The notes: generated by a model not told the origin, from the sequence alone. Positions 7,483 to 16,871 are shown, counted from the first letter of the stretch. The stretch is DNA of 64,000 nt from Streptomyces sp. NBC_01198 (GCF_036010485.1 NZ_CP108568.1:4161001-4225000), one strand, 5' to 3'. A program made the numbers and translations.

Positions 7483-9416
7483 CACGCCTCTTCCCGTGCT
7501 GCCAGTCGGGCGGCCACCGATTCGCCGAGCGATACCGCCTCCGCCAGGAGCGTCCGCCAGTGCGTCGCCGAGTCCGGATGGGCGGTCAGTGCCGCGGTGT
7601 TCAGGCGCCACCACTGCTCGTCGCGTTCCCTCGCGCGGCCGAGCAGCTGGGCGTGGAGCTGGTCGAGCCGTTCCTCTACGCGGGCCAGATGGCCGGTGAA
7701 CGCCGCCGCGACGGTGTGCTCCAGCGCGTCGGCGGTGCGGTCGAGGCGCTGGGCCTGGCCGCGTTCGACGGCGTCGCCGAGCAGCGCGCCGGCCGCCGCC
7801 CCCAGGGCCCGGGCGATGACCTCGGGTGCGAGCGGGGCGAGTACGCCCTCGACGGCGGGCCCGAGCACGTCGGGCAGCCAGGAGGCGTCCCAGCCGCCGT
7901 CGCTGACTGCCGGGGACGGGGCGGCGACCGGTATCGCGGTGGCGGCCGCGCCGACCGGTGCCAGGCCGGCGAAGAGGTCGGTGCCGGGCCGCCCGCGGGT
8001 CAGCGCCTCGCGCAGCCACTCGGTGTCGGCGGCGAAGGCGGCCGTGATCTCCTCCGCGATCCACGCCTGGAGTTCCTGCAGCGCGACGTCCGTCTGCGGC
8101 CGGACCCGGAGGCGTACGAAGGCCGGCGCTTCGGGCGCCTGGGCCAGTTCGGCCGCCAGCGCGGCGATGCAGGCGGCCCTGCGGCGGCCCGCCTCGGCGG
8201 CGACGCGGGCCAGCAGGTCCGCCCGCCGGTGGTCCAACGCGGCGGCCAGGCCCACCCATTCGTAGACGGCGCCCTCCCGCGCGGCATGCCACACCTCGGT
8301 GGCCCTGGCCCGCAGCGGATCGCCGGGAACCGCCTCGGCGACGGCCCGCCTGGCGGCGTCGGCGACCAGCGCGCAGGTCGCGGCGAGCAGCCGCAGCCGG
8401 CGTTCGCCGCGCAGCGACAGCCGCAGCCGGGCGCCGGTCAGCGCGGTCAGCGCGTCGCGGACCTGCGCGAGCCGGTCGGCGTCGGCCGGCACCCCGGGCC
8501 CGGGCAGCACCAGCGCCTCAGGCGCGAGCGTGCGGATCCGGCGGCGCACCCGGTGCATCACCTCTGCGGCCTCGCTGCCGTCCCCCGCGCTCTCCTCGCC
8601 GACCCGGTCGAGCGCGGTGACGACCACCAGCAGCGGCGGGCAGTGCGGTTCGGCGGCCAGCGCGCGGACCGCGGCCTGCTCGGTGCTGGTGAGGGCGCGT
8701 TCCGCCTGGATGACGACGACCAGCGCGTCGCAGTCCGCGACGAGCCGGGCGGAACCGCCGTCCTGCGCCGGGCGTAAGGCTACGAGTACGTCGTTGCTCC
8801 CGTCCGACGTCCCGGACGCGTCGGGGGCATCCCCGTCCGCGGATAACGCGCTGGGCGCAACTCCGGCTCCCGGCAGGGACGTACCGGGCACGACTCCCCT
8901 CCCGGGCAGGGCCGCCGGTATGCCGCGCGGTGCAACTCCCCTGCCGGGCGCGGGCGCAGGCGATGCGGCGTCCGCCACCCACGTGTCCCACCCCCGGGTC
9001 TCGACCAGTTCGAGCCCCGCCCCCGCCAGCCACCCGTCACCCGCACTCGCGGGCACCGCGACCACCCGGTAGCCGCCCGCCGACAAGTCGGCTGACACGT
9101 CGGCCGATACGTCACCTGCCGACGCGCCCGCCGACCCGCCCGCCGCCGCCCCGGCGGACCGTACGAGCGCGGGCGGGTCGGCTCCCGGGCGTACGGAGAC
9201 CGGTAACAGCGCTGCTCCGACAACGGTGTTGACCAGCTGGGACTTGCCCGTGTTCGTCCCGCCCACGAAGCACACGCGCGCCGCCGCGGACCGGGCCCTG
9301 CGCAGGGACTGGCGGATCAGCGTCGCCGACAGGCCCGCGCCCGCGCGGTCCGCGAGCAGCGCGACGCCTTCCGCCAGCTGCTGCGCCGCCACCCCGCCGT
9401 TCACCGACCCGTCCAC
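7482..9416 (-). CDS. Dynamin-like GTPase with degenerate G3 motif (proximal gene)
   Basis: The protein has 644 residues from a GTG at 9416. The P-loop is GGTNTGKSQ (52-60), in context ARVCFVGGTNTGKSQLVNTV. At the G3 position one reads LVETRGWDTW instead of DxxG. G4 appears as VVVTALDRV. A variable insertion rich in Ala, Gly and Pro (about 90-200) sits inside the G-domain. The C-terminal half is helical with several arginine-rich amphipathic stretches and an Ala-rich segment near 495-540. It is the first gene of a two-gene unit with the canonical dynamin-like GTPase. GTP hydrolysis may be impaired while nucleotide binding persists; a regulatory partner role is inferred. Confidence 0.8.
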   Translation of the reverse strand: MDGSVNGGVAAQQLAEGVALLADRAGAGLSATLIRQSLRRARSAAARVCFVGGTNTGKSQLVNTVVGAALLPVSVRPGADPPALVRSAGAAAGGSAGASAGDVSADVSADLSAGGYRVVAVPASAGDGWLAGAGLELVETRGWDTWVADAASPAPAPGRGVAPRGIPAALPGRGVVPGTSLPGAGVAPSALSADGDAPDASGTSDGSNDVLVALRPAQDGGSARLVADCDALVVVIQAERALTSTEQAAVRALAAEPHCPPLLVVVTALDRVGEESAGDGSEAAEVMHRVRRRIRTLAPEALVLPGPGVPADADRLAQVRDALTALTGARLRLSLRGERRLRLLAATCALVADAARRAVAEAVPGDPLRARATEVWHAAREGAVYEWVGLAAALDHRRADLLARVAAEAGRRRAACIAALAAELAQAPEAPAFVRLRVRPQTDVALQELQAWIAEEITAAFAADTEWLREALTRGRPGTDLFAGLAPVGAAATAIPVAAPSPAVSDGGWDASWLPDVLGPAVEGVLAPLAPEVIARALGAAAGALLGDAVERGQAQRLDRTADALEHTVAAAFTGHLARVEERLDQLHAQLLGRARERDEQWWRLNTAALTAHPDSATHWRTLLAEAVSLGESVAARLAAREEA

Positions 9417-9511
9417 CGCATCCCCCTGACACGTAACCGGCCACCTCCATCATGGCGAGCGGCCGCACCGTCCACCGGCTTTTCGGACAACCCGCCCCCG
9501 ATCGCGTGCGG

Positions 9512-10972
9512 TCACGCCCCGGCCAGCACCCGGCACAAGGCGACCAGGGCGGCCGCGAAGGCGGTGTCGGGCGGTGCCGCGTATCCGACCACCAGGCCGT
9601 CACGGTCACCGCCGGGGGCCGCGTCCGGGTGGCGGAAGCCCGTCAACGCCTCGACGGCCAGCCCCTGGAGAGCGGCGTCCCGGGCCACCGCGGCCTCCGT
9701 GCCCGCCGGGAGCCGCAGCACAGCGTGCAGTCCCGCCGCGATGCCGGTCACCTCGACCTGCGGGGCCTGCTCGGCCAGTGCCGCGGCCAGTTGGTCGCGC
9801 CGCCGCCGGTAGCGCTGCCGCATGCCGCGCAAGTGCCGGTCGTAGCCACCGGATTCGATGAACTCGGCCAGCGCCAGCTGGTCGAGCACGCTCACCGACG
9901 GCTCCCGCTCGCCCTTGGCCGCCACGACGGCGTCCACCAGATGCGCGGGCAGCGCCATCCAGCCGATCCGCACGGCCGGCGACAGGCTCTTGCTCACCGA
10001 GCCCAGATACGCCACCCGCTCCGGGTCGAGCCCCTGCACCGCCCCCACCGGCTGCCGGTCGTAGCGGAACTCGCCGTCGTAGTCGTCCTCGAAGACCAGC
10101 CCGCCGGTCTCCCGCGCCCAACCGACCGCCGCGGCCCGCCGGTCGGGGTGCAGCGCGACACCGGTCGGGAACTGGTGCGCGGGAGTGAGCAGTACGCTCG
10201 CCGCGCCGCTCGCCGCGAGCCCCGCCGGGTCGGCGCCGCGCCCGTCGACCGGCAGCGGGAGGGTGCGCAGGCCCGCCCCCGTCAGGATGGCCCGGTGCTG
10301 CGGCAGCCCGTACGCCTCCACGGCGACCGGCGCCGAGCGCACCTGCGGGACGGTCGCCAGCAGCCGCAGCGCGCCCGCCACCCCCGAGCAGACCACGATC
10401 CGCCCCGGCGAGGTCCGCACCCCGCGCGCCCTGGCCAGATAGCCGGCAAGCGCCCGGCGCAGCTCGATCCGGCCGCGCGGATCGCCGGGCCCGAAGGCGT
10501 CGTTGGGCGCGGCGGTCAGCGCCCGCCGGGACGCGGCCAGCCAGCTCGTCCGGGGGAAGGACCCGGTCAGCGGCACCCCCTGCCGCAGGTCGAAGGCCGG
10601 CCGGGGCGCGGGCGCGGGTGCCGGGTCGGGCGCGGCGGGCGGCGCCGCGCGCTCGGCGACCCGGGTGCCCGAGCCCTGCCGTGCGGTGAGCCAGCCCTCG
10701 GCGACCAGCTCGGCGTAGGCGTCCGCGACCGCGTTCCTGGCCATGCCCAGGTCGGCGGCCAGCGAGCGGTAGGGCGGCAGCCGGGTGCCGGCCGGAAGCC
10801 GGCCGCTGCGGATGGCTTCCCGCAGCGCCCCGGCGAGCACCGCCCACCTGCCGCCGCGGCCGCCGCCACGGTCGCCGGCGAGCTCCAGGTGCAGGTCACG
10901 GCCGAGACCCGCGGCGGCCTCCGCCCACCCGGGGGGTGGGGTCTCTGCGGGATTGACCCGTCCATCTGTCAT
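9512..10972 (-). CDS. MocR/GabR-type transcriptional regulator (GntR helix-turn-helix plus aminotransferase-like domain)
   Basis: The protein has 486 residues. The GntR winged helix is at about 45-110 (LAGALREAIRSGRLPAGTRL, RSLAADLGMARNAVADAYAEL, GSGTRVAER). A fold-type I aminotransferase domain follows (about 125-480), including EDDYDGEFRYDR and the PLP-lysine motif SVSKSLSPAVRIGW. Members bind PLP through that lysine and regulate vitamin B6, GABA or amino-acid genes. It is divergent from the AhpD-like gene 47 nt away, its most likely target besides itself. The ATG at 10972 is supported by the conserved start of the winged helix. Confidence 0.9.
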   Translation of the reverse strand: MTDGRVNPAETPPPGWAEAAAGLGRDLHLELAGDRGGGRGGRWAVLAGALREAIRSGRLPAGTRLPPYRSLAADLGMARNAVADAYAELVAEGWLTARQGSGTRVAERAAPPAAPDPAPAPAPRPAFDLRQGVPLTGSFPRTSWLAASRRALTAAPNDAFGPGDPRGRIELRRALAGYLARARGVRTSPGRIVVCSGVAGALRLLATVPQVRSAPVAVEAYGLPQHRAILTGAGLRTLPLPVDGRGADPAGLAASGAASVLLTPAHQFPTGVALHPDRRAAAVGWARETGGLVFEDDYDGEFRYDRQPVGAVQGLDPERVAYLGSVSKSLSPAVRIGWMALPAHLVDAVVAAKGEREPSVSVLDQLALAEFIESGGYDRHLRGMRQRYRRRRDQLAAALAEQAPQVEVTGIAAGLHAVLRLPAGTEAAVARDAALQGLAVEALTGFRHPDAAPGGDRDGLVVGYAAPPDTAFAAALVALCRVLAGA

Positions 10973-11006
10973 GGAATTGCACTCTACGCCCGGTCACCAC
11001 CGCTTT

Positions 11007-11012
11007 TAGGCT
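11007..11012 (+). promoter_or_regulatory. -10 element of a probable leaderless promoter (AhpD-like gene)
   Basis: TAGGCT ends 7 nt before the ATG at 11020, with no Shine-Dalgarno in between. The whole 47-nt gap to the divergent MocR gene must hold both promoters. Confidence 0.45.
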
Positions 11013-11019
11013 GATCATC

Positions 11020-11556
11020 ATGACAACGACATCAGAAACCCCTGTGACGCCAGAGACCCCAGCGGCAGAAGTGACAGCAGTGACGGCATCGTCAGCAGAC
11101 ACCCGCATCGACCTCGCCACCGCCGCGCCCGCCGTCTACAAGGCCGTCATCGGGCTCGACGCCGCCTCCCGGGCCGGCCTCGACCCGACGCTGGTCGACC
11201 TGGTGCTGATCCGCGCCTCGCAGATCAACGGCTGCGCGTACTGCCTCCACATGCACACCAAGGACGCCCGCAAGCACGGCGAGCGCGAGGAGCGGCTGTA
11301 CGTGCTGTCGGCCTGGCGCGAGGCGCGGCACTTCTACACCCCGAAGGAGCAGGCGGTGCTCGCCTTCACCGAGGCCGTCACGCTGATCTCGCACGGCGGC
11401 GTGCCCGACGACGTCTACGCCGGGGCCGCCGCGCACTTCGACGACAAGCAGCTGGGACAGCTGCTCGGGCTGGTCCTCACCATCAACGTCTGGAACCGCG
11501 TGGCGCTCGCCGGGCACAGCCTGGCCGGCACCGACCCGCGCGGCGGCAACGGCTGA
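11020..11556 (+). CDS. Carboxymuconolactone decarboxylase / AhpD-family protein
   Basis: The protein has 178 residues. The AhpD-like core is at about 28-165, with the redox motif INGCAYCLHMHTKDARK (CxxC followed by the conserved His) and the helix pair EQAVLAFTEAVT. Such proteins act as alkylhydroperoxidases or thiol-disulfide partners in the cytoplasm. The N-terminal 27 residues are a Thr/Glu/Pro-rich extension (TPVTPETPAAEVTAVTAS) with codon use less GC-biased than the body. Internal GTG codons leave a shorter start possible, but the TAGGCT box just upstream favours the ATG at 11020. It is probably controlled by the divergent MocR regulator. Confidence 0.88.
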   Translation: MTTTSETPVTPETPAAEVTAVTASSADTRIDLATAAPAVYKAVIGLDAASRAGLDPTLVDLVLIRASQINGCAYCLHMHTKDARKHGEREERLYVLSAWREARHFYTPKEQAVLAFTEAVTLISHGGVPDDVYAGAAAHFDDKQLGQLLGLVLTINVWNRVALAGHSLAGTDPRGGNG

Positions 11557-11560
11557 GCCG

Positions 11561-11574
11561 CCCCGCCGGCGGGG
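11561..11574. terminator. Short palindrome between convergent genes
   Basis: CCCCGCCGGCGGGG fills the gap between the AhpD-like stop and the stop codon of the convergent PAS/receiver gene. It is a minimal bidirectional terminator candidate. Confidence 0.35.
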
Positions 11575-14500
11575 TCAGGTGCCGATCTTGCCGAGCAGGT
11601 CCACGATCCTGGACTGCACGTCCGTGCTGGTGGAGCGCTCGGCGAGGAAGAGCACCGTCTCGCCGGACGCCAGCCGGGGCAGCTCGTCCGGGTCTATGTC
11701 GGCGGAGGTGTAGACGACCAGCGGCGTGTTGTTCAGCCGCGAGTGGCCGCGCAGCCAGTCGACGATCCCCTGCCGGCGGCGGCGGATCAGCATCAGGTCC
11801 ATCACCACCAGATTCGGGTGGATCTGCGCGGCCTTCGTCATCGCCTCGGCCTCGGAGCCGGCGTGCGCGACCTGCATCCCGCGCCGCTCCAGCGTCGCCG
11901 CGAAGGCCTGCGCGATCGGCTCGTGACTCTCGACCAGCAGCACCCGCGGCGGGTGCTGCTCGCTGTCGCGCGGTGCCAGCGCCTTGAGCAGCACCGCGGG
12001 GTCGGCGCCGTACGCCGCCTCCCGGGTCGCCTGGCCGAGCCCCGCCGTCACCAGCACCGGGACGTCCGCGGCCGCGGCGGCCTGCCGCAGCGCCTGGAGT
12101 GCGGTCCGGGTGATCGGACCGGTCAGCGGGTCCACGAACAGCGCGGCCGGCGGCTCGGCGACCTGCGCGTCGACCTCCTCGCGCGACCGTACGATCACCG
12201 GACGATAGCCGCGGTCGGTCAGCGCCTGCCGGGTGGAGATGTCCGGCTCCGGCCACACCAGCAGCCGGCGCGGCTCGTCCAGCGGCTCCTCGATGCGGTC
12301 GTCGGCCACATCGGCGACGTCCGTGACGTCGACCGCGCCGTTCGGCCCGTCCAGCGGCTCGGGGCCCTCGTCGGCGCCGGCCGCGGGCGCGCCTATCGCG
12401 TACGACCTGCCGGGGGCCTGCGGGGGCGCCGGCGGGACCGGACGCAGCAGCGCGGTCTCCTCCTCCGGGGCGGGCGGCGCCTCCTTGCGGTTGACCGGCA
12501 ACTGGCCGCTGTCCGGGTCCGCCTGCGGGTGCTGGCGGGCCTGCGACTCGCCGCCGGGGCCGTGCGGCTGGCTCGGCACCTGCTGGATCAGGCTCCGGCT
12601 GGGCTGTTCCTTGTCGACGGCCGCCCGGTCCGGGTTGAGCCTGCGGCGCCGTCCTGAACCGCCCGCCGCGACCTGCGCGGGCAGGCCCTGCGGGCTGTGC
12701 GCCTCGATCGCCTGCGTCTGCGTCTGCGGGTCCTGTGAACCGTCGGGCCGGTGCGAGTACGGGACGCCCTGGCCGAGGGTGCGGACGCTTATGGCACGGC
12801 CGTACGTGCTGTGCGAGGGGTCCGGCTGCGGGGCCGACGCGAGCGGGTCCGGCTGCGGGGCGGACGCGAGCGGGGGTGGCGGCGGAGGCGCCGCCGGGGT
12901 CGGGCGGGTGCCCTGGGCCGGGGGCCAGTTGGTGGCCGGCGGGAGCGCGGCGCGGGGCGTGCCGCCGGCACCCGGGTCCTGGTGGTTCTGCGGCCCGGCG
13001 GGCGCGGCGGGCAGGGCGGGCGAGGACGGCGGGGCCGGCTGGGCGGGCGGCTGGGCCGCCCGCGGCGGGGCGCTGGGCCAGGCCTGCGGGTCGGGCGGCG
13101 CCGTACGGCCGGCGTCCGGCCAGGACTGCGGCGCCGGCTGCGGCGGCACCGGTGCGGCGGGCGGTTCGACGGCGCGGCGGGCCGCGCGGCGGCCGGTGCC
13201 CTCGGGGACGGCGGCGCCCCCGCCCTGGCCGGCCGGCGGGAGGGCGTTGGGGATCGGTACGGCGGGCAGCTCGGCGCGTTCCGGCGCCGGCGGCTGCTCC
13301 TGCGGCTCCTCGCTGCGGGCCCGGCGGCGGCCGGTCGGCTGCGGTGCCGCGGCCGGCGCCTCCACCGGGGCGGGCCGGCCCTCGGGCCTGCGCAGCGCGC
13401 GGCGGCGTCCGGTCGGTGCGCCCCCGTCCTGCTCGGCGTGCGACTGCCCGCCCGGATGCTCGTCGGCGGCGGGCGGCACCGACCAGGCGGCGACCTCGCC
13501 GGCCGACTTACGGGCTCCGGGCTGTTCCTGGCCCTGCGTGCCCCGGGCGGGCTCGGTGGGCAGCGGCATCACGGTGGTGTCCGACTCGCGGGGGCCGTCG
13601 CCGTCCCCGGACGTACGGGCGACGCCGTTCGTCCGCGCAACGCCCTGGTCGGCGCCCTCCACCGCCTGCCGCGGAACACCCGCGCCGTTGCCCTTCCCCG
13701 CGGGCACCTCAAGCACGTACGCGCTGCCCTGGCCGGGCACCTCGTGGGTCTGCAGCACACCGCCGTGCCGCTCCACGATGCCGCGGGCCAGCGGCAGATG
13801 CACCGGGTCGCCGCCGGCGTGCGGGCCGCGCACGTCGATCCTGATCACGTCACCGCGCTGGGCCGCCGCCACCACGATCGTGGAGTCGCCGGTGTAGGCG
13901 ATGGCGTTGCCCGCCGAGTCGACGCCCGCGACGTCGGCGACCAGGTGGGCGAGGGCCTGCGCCATCCGCTCGCCGTCCACCGACGCCTCGATCGGCGGCG
14001 CGTGCACCGCGAACTGCGCCCGGCCCGGCCCGATCAGCTCGGTCGCGCCGTCGACGGCCGCCGCGATGACCTGGTCGAGCCCGACGTCCTCGCGGCGCAG
14101 CTTGTCCTCACCGCGGTCGAGCCGCTGGAAGGCCAGCACGTTGTCGATCAGGGTGGTGATACGCGCGTAACCGGCCGCCAGGTGGTGCAGGATCTGGTTG
14201 GCCTCCGGCCACAGCTGCCCCGCGGGGTCGGCCGCGAGGCCGGTCAGCTCGCCCCGCAGCTCGGCCAGCGGCCCGCGCAGCGAGGTGTCGAGCAGCGCGC
14301 TCAGCTGCCCGCTGCGCGCGGCCAGCGCGTCGTACGCCGAACGGTCGGTGAAGGTCATCACCGCGCCGACCAGCTGATCGCCGTCCCGTACCGGCGCCGT
14401 CGTCAGGTCGACCGGCACCGGCCTGCCGTCCCTGCGCCACAGCACCTGCCCGCGCACCCGGTGCTTGCGCCCGCTGCGCAGCGTGTCGGCCAGCGGCGTC

Positions 14501-15144
14501 TCCTCGTACGCCAGCGGGCTGCCGTCCGGGCGCGAGTGGTGCACCAGCGGGTGCAGCTCCTTGCCGCCCAGGTCGGTGGCCCGATACCCGAGGATCTGCG
14601 CGGCCGACGGGTTGACCAGCACGACCTTGCCGGCCGTGTCGACCCCGACCACGCCCTCGGCCGCGGCCCGCAGGATCATCTCCGTCTGCCGCTGCTGGCG
14701 GGCCAGTTCGGCCTCGGTGTCCATCGTCCCCGTCAGGTCGCGGACCACCAGCATCAGCAGCTCGTCGCCGGTGTAGTGCGGCACGCCGTCGCCGTACTCG
14801 GCGTACGGGCTGCGGCCGTTCTCCAGGTTCGCGCTGGTGACCTCGACGGGGAAGTCGGTGCCGTCGGTGCGCCGCGCCACCATCCGGGTCGGCTTCGTCC
14901 GGGTGTCCTCGGCCGCCTCGCGCGGGCTGCGCATGGACCCCGGGATGCGCTTGGAGTCGAACGACGGCAGCAGGTCGAGCAGGCCCCGCCCCACCAGGGC
15001 GGTCCCGGGCGACTCGAACGTCTCCAGCGCTATCGCGTTGGCGTTCACCACGGTGCCGTTGACGTCGACCAGCAGCAGGGCGTCGGGCAGCGCGTCGAGT
15101 ATGGAGGCGAGGCGAGCAGCGCCTCTGGATGGCCTGCTGCTCAC
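11575..15144 (-). CDS. Very long PAS-PAS-pseudokinase-receiver hybrid signalling protein
   Basis: The protein has 1189 residues from a GTG at 15144 (AGAGGA upstream). There are two PAS domains (about 12-130, DALPDALLLVDVNGTVVNAN; about 150-265, AAEGVVGVDTAGKVVLVNPS). A histidine-kinase-like region follows (about 270-475), in which the H-box reads LLDTSLRGPLAELRGELTGL where SHELRTPL is expected, so the phospho-accepting His is absent. The ATPase part ends in a GQGSAYVLEVP strand. A 450-residue Pro/Ala/Gln-rich linker is next (RRRA repeats), then a degenerate receiver (about 945-1050) and a receiver with aspartate in NLVVMDLML (about 1068-1189). It is cytoplasmic with no membrane segment. It probably receives phosphate from another kinase or acts as a scaffold; no partner is adjacent. 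Confidence 0.8.
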   Translation of the reverse strand: MSSRPSRGAARLASILDALPDALLLVDVNGTVVNANAIALETFESPGTALVGRGLLDLLPSFDSKRIPGSMRSPREAAEDTRTKPTRMVARRTDGTDFPVEVTSANLENGRSPYAEYGDGVPHYTGDELLMLVVRDLTGTMDTEAELARQQRQTEMILRAAAEGVVGVDTAGKVVLVNPSAAQILGYRATDLGGKELHPLVHHSRPDGSPLAYEETPLADTLRSGRKHRVRGQVLWRRDGRPVPVDLTTAPVRDGDQLVGAVMTFTDRSAYDALAARSGQLSALLDTSLRGPLAELRGELTGLAADPAGQLWPEANQILHHLAAGYARITTLIDNVLAFQRLDRGEDKLRREDVGLDQVIAAAVDGATELIGPGRAQFAVHAPPIEASVDGERMAQALAHLVADVAGVDSAGNAIAYTGDSTIVVAAAQRGDVIRIDVRGPHAGGDPVHLPLARGIVERHGGVLQTHEVPGQGSAYVLEVPAGKGNGAGVPRQAVEGADQGVARTNGVARTSGDGDGPRESDTTVMPLPTEPARGTQGQEQPGARKSAGEVAAWSVPPAADEHPGGQSHAEQDGGAPTGRRRALRRPEGRPAPVEAPAAAPQPTGRRRARSEEPQEQPPAPERAELPAVPIPNALPPAGQGGGAAVPEGTGRRAARRAVEPPAAPVPPQPAPQSWPDAGRTAPPDPQAWPSAPPRAAQPPAQPAPPSSPALPAAPAGPQNHQDPGAGGTPRAALPPATNWPPAQGTRPTPAAPPPPPPLASAPQPDPLASAPQPDPSHSTYGRAISVRTLGQGVPYSHRPDGSQDPQTQTQAIEAHSPQGLPAQVAAGGSGRRRRLNPDRAAVDKEQPSRSLIQQVPSQPHGPGGESQARQHPQADPDSGQLPVNRKEAPPAPEEETALLRPVPPAPPQAPGRSYAIGAPAAGADEGPEPLDGPNGAVDVTDVADVADDRIEEPLDEPRRLLVWPEPDISTRQALTDRGYRPVIVRSREEVDAQVAEPPAALFVDPLTGPITRTALQALRQAAAAADVPVLVTAGLGQATREAAYGADPAVLLKALAPRDSEQHPPRVLLVESHEPIAQAFAATLERRGMQVAHAGSEAEAMTKAAQIHPNLVVMDLMLIRRRRQGIVDWLRGHSRLNNTPLVVYTSADIDPDELPRLASGETVLFLAERSTSTDVQSRIVDLLGKIGT

Positions 15145-15439
15145 GAGACGCGTCCTCTCTGGTTTCCGCTCTGTTCTCGCCCCGGGTGGCGTGCCGCGCA
15201 CGGCGTACTCCCGCCGGCGCCGTCGGCTGTCTTTACGGGCGGCCCATCTTGCCGCCACCCCCGGGACATGTCACTAGACCGAGTGTACGGGTCGGGCCCC
15301 CGCGCGCGGCTGCGGATGCCCATGTGGGGGTGTGCGTATAGGGGTTCGGATGTGTGGGGGGTTTGTGTGGTGTACGTCACGGGTAGTGCGGGCGTGCTTC
15401 CGGGGTGGGGTCTCGACTCGGGTGCGGGGGCTCGCCGGC

Positions 15440-15943
15440 TCAGGTCAGGAGCATCCGGCGGCCGCCGTCGGTGCCGCCGGCGGGCGAGGGGAGCGCGGGC
15501 ACCATGCGGTTCCACCGGGCGACCTCGCAGCCGTCCGTCCTGCGGTACGACTCGTCGATCGGCACACCGTCCCACAGGCCGGTGACCCGGGCGGTCTGCG
15601 GGCCGCCGTAGATCATCGGGCACATCTGCCCGGCAGGGACCGGCGCCAGCGGCCCGCCCAGCTCGACGAGCCGCAGGCAGGCGTCCTGCTGCCCCGCCGA
15701 CACGGCCGCACCGCAGTCCAGCGTGCGGGTGACCGAGAGCCCGCTGCCGTCGTCGTACGCGACGGTGAGCCGGTCCTGGAACCCGGCGATGCCGGGCCGC
15801 GGCAGCCCGACGGCCCCGGCGGACCCGGCCGCCAGCAGCGTGCCGAGGGCCGCGGCGGCGACGCAGAGGGTGAGGCGGGGGCGGACCCGGGCACCCGCTG
15901 CGGTGCCGGTCCGACTGCTGATGCGAGGCCTGGCAAGAGTCAT
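15440..15943 (-). CDS. Secreted subtilisin inhibitor-like (SSI family) protease inhibitor
   Basis: The protein has 167 residues. An Arg-rich n-region and hydrophobic core (RLTLCVAAAALGTLLAAG) end near AGA/VGL. The mature part follows the SSI pattern: LTVAYDDGSGLSVTRTLDCG, a cysteine in AGQQDACLRL, the reactive-site loop MCPMIYGGP, and GLWDGVPIDESYRRTDGCEV. Four cysteines would give the two family disulfides. By alignment to SSI the P1 residue is the Met in CPMIY, predicting inhibition of subtilisin- or chymotrypsin-like enzymes. Streptomycetes secrete such inhibitors to control proteases linked to aerial growth. The last dozen residues (PAGGTDGGRRMLLT) extend past the usual end. Confidence 0.88.
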   Translation of the reverse strand: MTLARPRISSRTGTAAGARVRPRLTLCVAAAALGTLLAAGSAGAVGLPRPGIAGFQDRLTVAYDDGSGLSVTRTLDCGAAVSAGQQDACLRLVELGGPLAPVPAGQMCPMIYGGPQTARVTGLWDGVPIDESYRRTDGCEVARWNRMVPALPSPAGGTDGGRRMLLT

Positions 15944-16155
15944 GCCCCGTCTCTACCGCGCGCGAACCCGGCAAGCCGCCCATTCCACCCTTTCGTGGGC
16001 GTGCCGCCACCACCCGCACCCACGTGCGCCGCCCCGCCCGGGCCAACCCCTTTGCCCAGCCGACCGGCGGCCTTGTACCGTAGTCTGCGATTGGTCGCGG
16101 CCCGCAGGGCTGTGCCATCATCTGCACACGCACCCGGTCACCCGGGTCGTACCCA

Positions 16156-16249
16156 GGAGGCGTCGCCTAGTCCGGTCTATGGCGCCGCACTGCTAATGCG
16201 GTTTGGGCTTTACCGTCCATCGAGGGTTCAAATCCCTCCGCCTCCGCCA
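16156..16249 (+). tRNA. tRNA-Ser (GCT)
   Basis: The acceptor arms GGAGGCG (16156-16162) and CGCCTCC (16239-16245) pair perfectly. The anticodon stem CCGCA/TGCGG encloses CTGCTAA, giving anticodon GCT. There is a long class II variable arm and a GGTTCAAATCC T-loop. Discriminator G and CCA are encoded. Confidence 0.95.
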
Positions 16250-16438
16250 TCTGACCAGGGAGTTCGGGCCACTCGGCGCGAGCTCCCTGAGCTGTTTCGC
16301 CGGCCGGGCGCCGGCGGCCGGGGCATACCGGCTCGACCGAACAGGCGTTCCCTGCCCGCATTGTGCGGATTAGGCACCATGGACGCCGCCCGGACAGGCG
16401 AACGACCATGTCTGGCTCAGCCATCAACGGGAGGCAGC

Positions 16439-16825
16439 ATGAGGAGAAGCGTGGGGGCCGCGGTCGTCGCGGCGTTCTCGGTGGGGGGCCTGCTGCTGGG
16501 GAACGGGTCGGCGCAGGCCATCTCCCAGGACATCGGGTGGACCTACACGGTCGACCACAACCTCGGCGGAAGAGCGGAGTTCGTCAGCACCGGCGACGAC
16601 CTCTGGGTCTGCGACGACGTGTCGGGCGACAGCTACGGAGCGGGCGCGATCCTCTACGAGGCCTCCGGCGAGGTGATGGAGACGGTCTACGACGGCGTTC
16701 CCGACGGTGACTGCGTCTCGACCAACCAGAACCTCGAAGAACAGCACGCGGTCTATATCCAGGTCTGCCTGATGCGGAGCGGCGTCAAGTACGAGTGCGC
16801 CAGGTCGCACAACGGCTACACGTGA
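16439..16825 (+). CDS. Small secreted protein, unknown family
   Basis: The protein has 128 residues. The signal peptide is about 1-27 (MRRSVGAAVVAAFSVGGLLL, cut after AQA). The mature part is acidic with four cysteines (LWVCDDVSGD, DGDCVSTNQ, YIQVCLMRSG, KYECARSHNG), consistent with two disulfides. GGGAGG 5 nt before the ATG at 16439 fixes the start. It stands between two tRNA genes. The Cys spacing and beta-rich composition resemble small secreted enzymes or inhibitors, but I do not recognise the family. Confidence 0.82.
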   Translation: MRRSVGAAVVAAFSVGGLLLGNGSAQAISQDIGWTYTVDHNLGGRAEFVSTGDDLWVCDDVSGDSYGAGAILYEASGEVMETVYDGVPDGDCVSTNQNLEEQHAVYIQVCLMRSGVKYECARSHNGYT

Positions 16826-16871
16826 TCGTCCCGGCCCTCGGCGGACCCCGTCCCCCGCGGGCATAAGGGGC

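Noticed and set aside
5629..8265. An 878-codon plus-strand frame over the dynamin-like genes
   Set aside because: Antisense shadow of two genes with clear GTPase motifs; the predicted protein has no domain and an Ala/Arg/Gly-rich composition.
12751..15585. Long plus-strand frames (944 and 554 codons) over the hybrid sensor gene
   Set aside because: Antisense shadows of PAS and receiver domains in high-GC DNA.
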